A stretch of 17,139 bases of DNA, taken from NCBI GenBank assembly GCA_050012355.1, contig JBEKHI010000154.1, forward strand, positions 1 through 17,139, written 5' to 3'. Source of the stretch: JBEKHI01 sp050012355 (GTDB taxonomy: Bacteria > Actinomycetota > Actinomycetes > Streptosporangiales > Streptosporangiaceae). Below the pieces are notes generated by a model. The model was not told where the DNA came from, did no database searches, and saw nothing but the letters and a program-made list of their open reading frames with translations. Positions within the stretch are counted from its first letter, which is position 1. Each line of letters begins with the position of its first letter. Of the stretch, positions 14,231 to 17,139 are shown one piece after another. The translations under genes were made by a program, and so were the position numbers.

Positions 14231-16120
14231 TTAGGAATCAGTCCACGTCTCCCGGGCGGCGGGCTGCTGGCGGGGCTGGGGGGAGTCGGTTGCGTCGTTA
14301 TGGCCGGATGTTATGGCTGGGTACGGTGGGTAAGCGCTGTCCGGGATCGTAGAGTATGGCTGGGTCATGGTGACGATCGCGGGGTCGCATTCAACCGCGC
14401 GGACCTGGGTGCCGGCGGGTCCGTGGCGAGGGAGCAGGAGCGCGTAGTCGGGCAGGTTCTGCAGCACCGTGGGCTCGATGGCGAATTCGTAGACGCGTTG
14501 TGTGTTCTGGGCGTGGCTCCAGTTGGCCGCTTGTGACCAGGCGTCTGATTGTGACCATTCCTGGCTGCGGCCGTGGTCGCGGGTTGTTGAATGTCCGGTG
14601 GAGGCCGAGCTGTGGTTGGTGGTGAAGCCGCGGGTCTGGATGGATCCGTGGCTGTGGCCGCTGGTGCGGGTGCTGCCTTCCTCGCTGCCCCTGGTCGCGG
14701 TCCAGCCTGACAATACGAATCTGTGGTTGCGGCCGATGAAGGAGGCGGCTTGCTCGGCTTCGTGGTGGTTGCCCAGTCGCATGAACGCGGTGACCGGTGC
14801 TCCGCCGGCCAGTGCGGTGGCGTCGTCGCGGAGGTGCCGGAACAGCAGGGTCAACGGTACTCGGCGTCGTTCGCATGCGTCGTTCAGTGCCTCCAGGTGG
14901 GCGCGGCTGAGGGTGTCGGCTCCGGCGATGACGACGGCTGGGGTGGTGGCTTTGCTGGCGGTGACCCGGGTGGTCAGCCAGTGCACGGTCAGTGCGGTGA
15001 GCAGTTCGGTGCGGGCGCCTCGCGTGCCGGGTTCCAGGGCCAGGCACGTGTACCACGTTGGGCGTGCCGGGCGGGCCGGGGCGGTCCCGGCGTGGCGGGC
15101 GAGATCGGTGGTGAAGGCTTCGAGCCGGACCAGGCTCGGTGCCACCTGGGCGCGGTAGGTCTCGTGGAACAAGCCGCCGGTGATCCACGCGTTTTCCTCG
15201 GCGGTCAGCAGGCCGGGCGGGACGGGCTGACCGAGCGCGGCCTGCACGGCGGCGGCGAGCCGGACCGGTGTCACCGCCTGGTTTAGCGCTCCGGCGAGCT
15301 GTTCGGCGACCCGGGTGTCGATGGCCCGGTCGGCGCGTGCCCCGCCGGGAGTGCCGGCGTGGATGGCCTCGGCGAGCGCCGTGGCGAGCTGCTCGGGGGC
15401 CAGGCCGGTGAGGATCCCGGATTCGCCGAGGCCGCCGGGGAGCAGGTGGAGTCGGCTGGCGGGGTCGATGCGCTGGGCGAGTGCCGTGAGCTGTTCGCTG
15501 GCGAGCTGGCCGGAGAAGTCAGCGACCAGCAGCGGCCGTGCGGGCAGCACCGATGTGCCGTACACGGTCAGCAGCCCTGTCCAGCCAGCGAGTGTCCCGC
15601 CGAACACGTCGACCCGCTGCCCGGTCACGGTGGCGGGTTCCCATTCCGGCGCTGTGGCGAGCCGCGCTAGTTCTTCCTGCTCATGGTGGCGGGCGCGCTG
15701 CTGCCAGCCGTCGGCAGCGGCCTGGTGCAGGCGCTGCGGGTCGGCGCCGCGGGCCAGCGCGACCCGGGTGTAGCACCAGGCCGGGTAGGCGATCCCGGTG
15801 ACGGCGAGCACGACGGCGATGATGGCGAGGCCGCCGGTGTGCGCGTGGTGGTTGGCGTCGTGGATGAAGGCCGACAGTGCGTACAGCACCAAGGCCAGTG
15901 GCAGGAGCGGCCGCAGGACCCACCAGAGGGCGAACCGGTACGACCGGTCCGCCTTGGCCTGCCGCTGCGCGGCGCGGGCGCCGATGTGCTGAGGATCCGG
16001 CTGGGGTTCGGGGTACGGGGCGATGCGAGCGCGACGGTCGGTGAAGGTCCAGCCGACCCGCGTCCCGGGCGTGAACAGCAGTGTTTCCGGTGCCGGGGAG
16101 TCGCTGGGCTGCACGGTCAT
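14231..16120 (-). CDS. Membrane-anchored VirD4/TraG-like protein with degenerate P-loop
   Basis: The protein has 629 residues from ATG 16120, with GAGGGG a little far upstream; an in-frame GTG at 16189 is an alternative. Two membrane segments lie at about 66-86 (ALWWVLRPLLPLALVLYALSA) and 97-118, as in coupling proteins. A nucleotide-fold-like part follows. FGGTLAGWTGLL (173-184) sits where a Walker A would be but has Trp for Lys. LLVADFSGQ (197-205) and TTPAVVIAGADTLSRAHLE (392-410) resemble Walker-B-type strands, and LLFRHLRDD and FMRLGNHHEAEQAASFIG match VirD4/HerA-like proteins. A Ser/His/Thr-rich linker (475-540) precedes the closing domain QRVYEFAIEPTVLQNLPDYALLL. A DNA-translocation or secretion role is inference, and ATPase activity is doubtful. 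It is divergent from another such gene at 16285. Confidence 0.65.
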   Translation of the reverse strand: MTVQPSDSPAPETLLFTPGTRVGWTFTDRRARIAPYPEPQPDPQHIGARAAQRQAKADRSYRFALWWVLRPLLPLALVLYALSAFIHDANHHAHTGGLAIIAVVLAVTGIAYPAWCYTRVALARGADPQRLHQAAADGWQQRARHHEQEELARLATAPEWEPATVTGQRVDVFGGTLAGWTGLLTVYGTSVLPARPLLVADFSGQLASEQLTALAQRIDPASRLHLLPGGLGESGILTGLAPEQLATALAEAIHAGTPGGARADRAIDTRVAEQLAGALNQAVTPVRLAAAVQAALGQPVPPGLLTAEENAWITGGLFHETYRAQVAPSLVRLEAFTTDLARHAGTAPARPARPTWYTCLALEPGTRGARTELLTALTVHWLTTRVTASKATTPAVVIAGADTLSRAHLEALNDACERRRVPLTLLFRHLRDDATALAGGAPVTAFMRLGNHHEAEQAASFIGRNHRFVLSGWTATRGSEEGSTRTSGHSHGSIQTRGFTTNHSSASTGHSTTRDHGRSQEWSQSDAWSQAANWSHAQNTQRVYEFAIEPTVLQNLPDYALLLPRHGPAGTQVRAVECDPAIVTMTQPYSTIPDSAYPPYPAITSGHNDATDSPQPRQQPAARETWTDS

Positions 16121-16240
16121 GACGGCGTGATCCCCTCGTCGATCGTTGCCGTGTCCCTGATGATGCCACGAACCACCGTGTTTCGCCACGTTCCGGAATG
16201 AACCGGGTGCGTTCCGCCATCGTTCTTGTTAGCGTGAGCG

Positions 16241-16264
16241 CGAGTGGCAACTTGTTGCCACTCG
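16241..16264. promoter_or_regulatory. 24-bp palindrome in the divergent promoter
   Basis: CGAGTGGCAAC-TT-GTTGCCACTCG has perfect 11-base arms around TT. It starts about where transcription would begin from a -10-like TAGCGT (16230-16235) and ends 20 bases before the rightward ATG. It is a good operator candidate for the two divergent genes, or a 5' mRNA hairpin. The remainder of 16121-16284 holds no gene. Confidence 0.55.
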
Positions 16265-16284
16265 GGAGGATGCGAGGGGCGCGC

Positions 16285-17139
16285 ATGGTGACCGGGCGGG
16301 ATCCGTGGCAGGTCCTGTCTGGGCTGCCCGCCTGGCAGATCCTGGAGATCCCTCGCCCGGACCTGGACGATGCCTCCGTTCCGCGCGATGACGGGGCGGC
16401 GCGGCGCGCGCAGGCGCTGACCGCGACGTTCAGCACCGGCTCGCCGCTGGCGGTCGGATGGGTGCGAGAACAGGCCGGAGGACCGGTGCGGGTGATCTGC
16501 GCCGGGTCAGCGATGGCCGCTGCCGAGGGCGGTGACCTCGATGTGCTCGCCATGCCGTCCGGGGCACGCGGCAAGCGGCTGGCCGACGGCCAGGCCACGG
16601 CACTGCTGGGAGTCATGCCGTCCTGGACGCAGACCGCCGCCGTCGCTGATGTGCTGCTCGCTCACCCTGCGGAGCCTGGTGCTGTCCGGCCGTCGTTGGA
16701 GGACGGGCTGCTGTCGGTTTGGCTCGGGCCGTTCGCCTGGCTGCTGATCGCCGAACCCGTCGATCCCGGCACCATCAGCGCCATGGCCGAGGAGGCGGCG
16801 CATGTCCAGCTCGGCGCGCAGGGGTTTTCCAGCCCGGTGGCGAGGCTGGCCGCCCGGCGGGCCGAGGCCCGGCACGACGAGTTCCGCCAGACCGTGTCCG
16901 CCGGGCTGTGGCGCGTGCACCTGATCGCCGGGGCACTCACTGACCTGGACGCGGCGCGGGTGTCCGGGCTGCTGCGCGCCTCCTTTGACCTGGCCGGGCT
17001 GCCGTACGCCCTCGCTCCCGGGCCGTCCGTCGCTGCGCCCGTCAGCAGCCGTAACGGGCGGAGGTCGGGGCCGTCGATGCTGGATGATCCGGCCCTGTCG
17101 TGGGCGCTGACCGCCCAGCGGCGCGATTCCCCCGTACCG
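16285..17139 (+). CDS. Uncharacterised protein, partial, likely partner of the VirD4-like protein
   Basis: The frame is open for 285 codons and runs off the right edge. ATG 16285 has GAGGGG six bases upstream; ATG 16270 is in frame but too close to its purine tract. The product starts MVTGRDPWQVLSGLPAWQIL and has no signal peptide or membrane helix. The segment to about residue 250 reads as an alpha/beta domain: ATFSTGSPLAVGWVREQAGGPVRVICAG, a repeat-like middle, SVWLGPFAWLLIAEPV, then a long charged helix ARLAARRAEARHDEFRQ. This resembles the N-terminal part of actinobacterial HerA/VirB4-like ATPases, whose P-loop comes later, here beyond the window. The divergent layout with the VirD4-like gene supports this. 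The family call is tentative. Confidence 0.55.
   Translation, partial: MVTGRDPWQVLSGLPAWQILEIPRPDLDDASVPRDDGAARRAQALTATFSTGSPLAVGWVREQAGGPVRVICAGSAMAAAEGGDLDVLAMPSGARGKRLADGQATALLGVMPSWTQTAAVADVLLAHPAEPGAVRPSLEDGLLSVWLGPFAWLLIAEPVDPGTISAMAEEAAHVQLGAQGFSSPVARLAARRAEARHDEFRQTVSAGLWRVHLIAGALTDLDAARVSGLLRASFDLAGLPYALAPGPSVAAPVSSRNGRRSGPSMLDDPALSWALTAQRRDSPVP

Overview
The window is GC-rich throughout, with GTG starts, leaderless-looking genes, strongly GC3-biased codons and a GylR-like glycerol locus. All of this points to an actinomycete (Streptomyces or Streptosporangiales type). I saw no rRNA, tRNA, intact transposase or CRISPR array.

Left part (1-3700): a TetR repressor (79-699, minus) is divergent from a small operon holding a shortened SnoaL/NTF2-like reading frame and a PPOX-class flavin/F420 oxidoreductase. 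Twin palindromes lie between them. A convergent terminator separates this unit from a remarkable scar. There, an SDR oxidoreductase (minus) and a DUF3500 protein (plus) sit head to head, both have lost their 5' ends, and they meet near 2262-2280. An intact SnoaL-like protein follows the DUF3500 remnant.

Middle (3700-6935): a dienelactone-hydrolase-like alpha/beta protein has Glu where the nucleophile is expected. It is preceded by a promoter, a 16-codon mini-ORF with a very strong ribosome binding site, and a two-tier hairpin over its own start. About 900 bases of decayed DNA follow, holding frameshifted relics and a perfect 21-bp inverted repeat. An AT-rich promoter island then drives a two-gene operon of a probable winged-helix protein and an intact alpha/beta hydrolase.

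Glycerol locus (6922-13674): glpF-glpK-glpD read leftward as a tight operon. A GylR-like IclR regulator and a second complete glycerol kinase read rightward. The roughly 300-bp divergent spacer carries three copies of a direct repeat (candidate regulator sites) and a perfect GTGA-N6-TCAC cAMP-receptor-type box. Together the genes take up glycerol (GlpF), phosphorylate it (two GlpK) and oxidise glycerol-3-phosphate to dihydroxyacetone phosphate (GlpD).

Right end (13677-17139): a GPP34/GOLPH3-like gene whose C-terminus appears frameshifted, then a membrane-anchored VirD4/TraG-like protein with a degenerate P-loop. A palindromic operator region separates these from a divergent gene that runs off the window edge. 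That pair is the least understood and most system-like part of the window.
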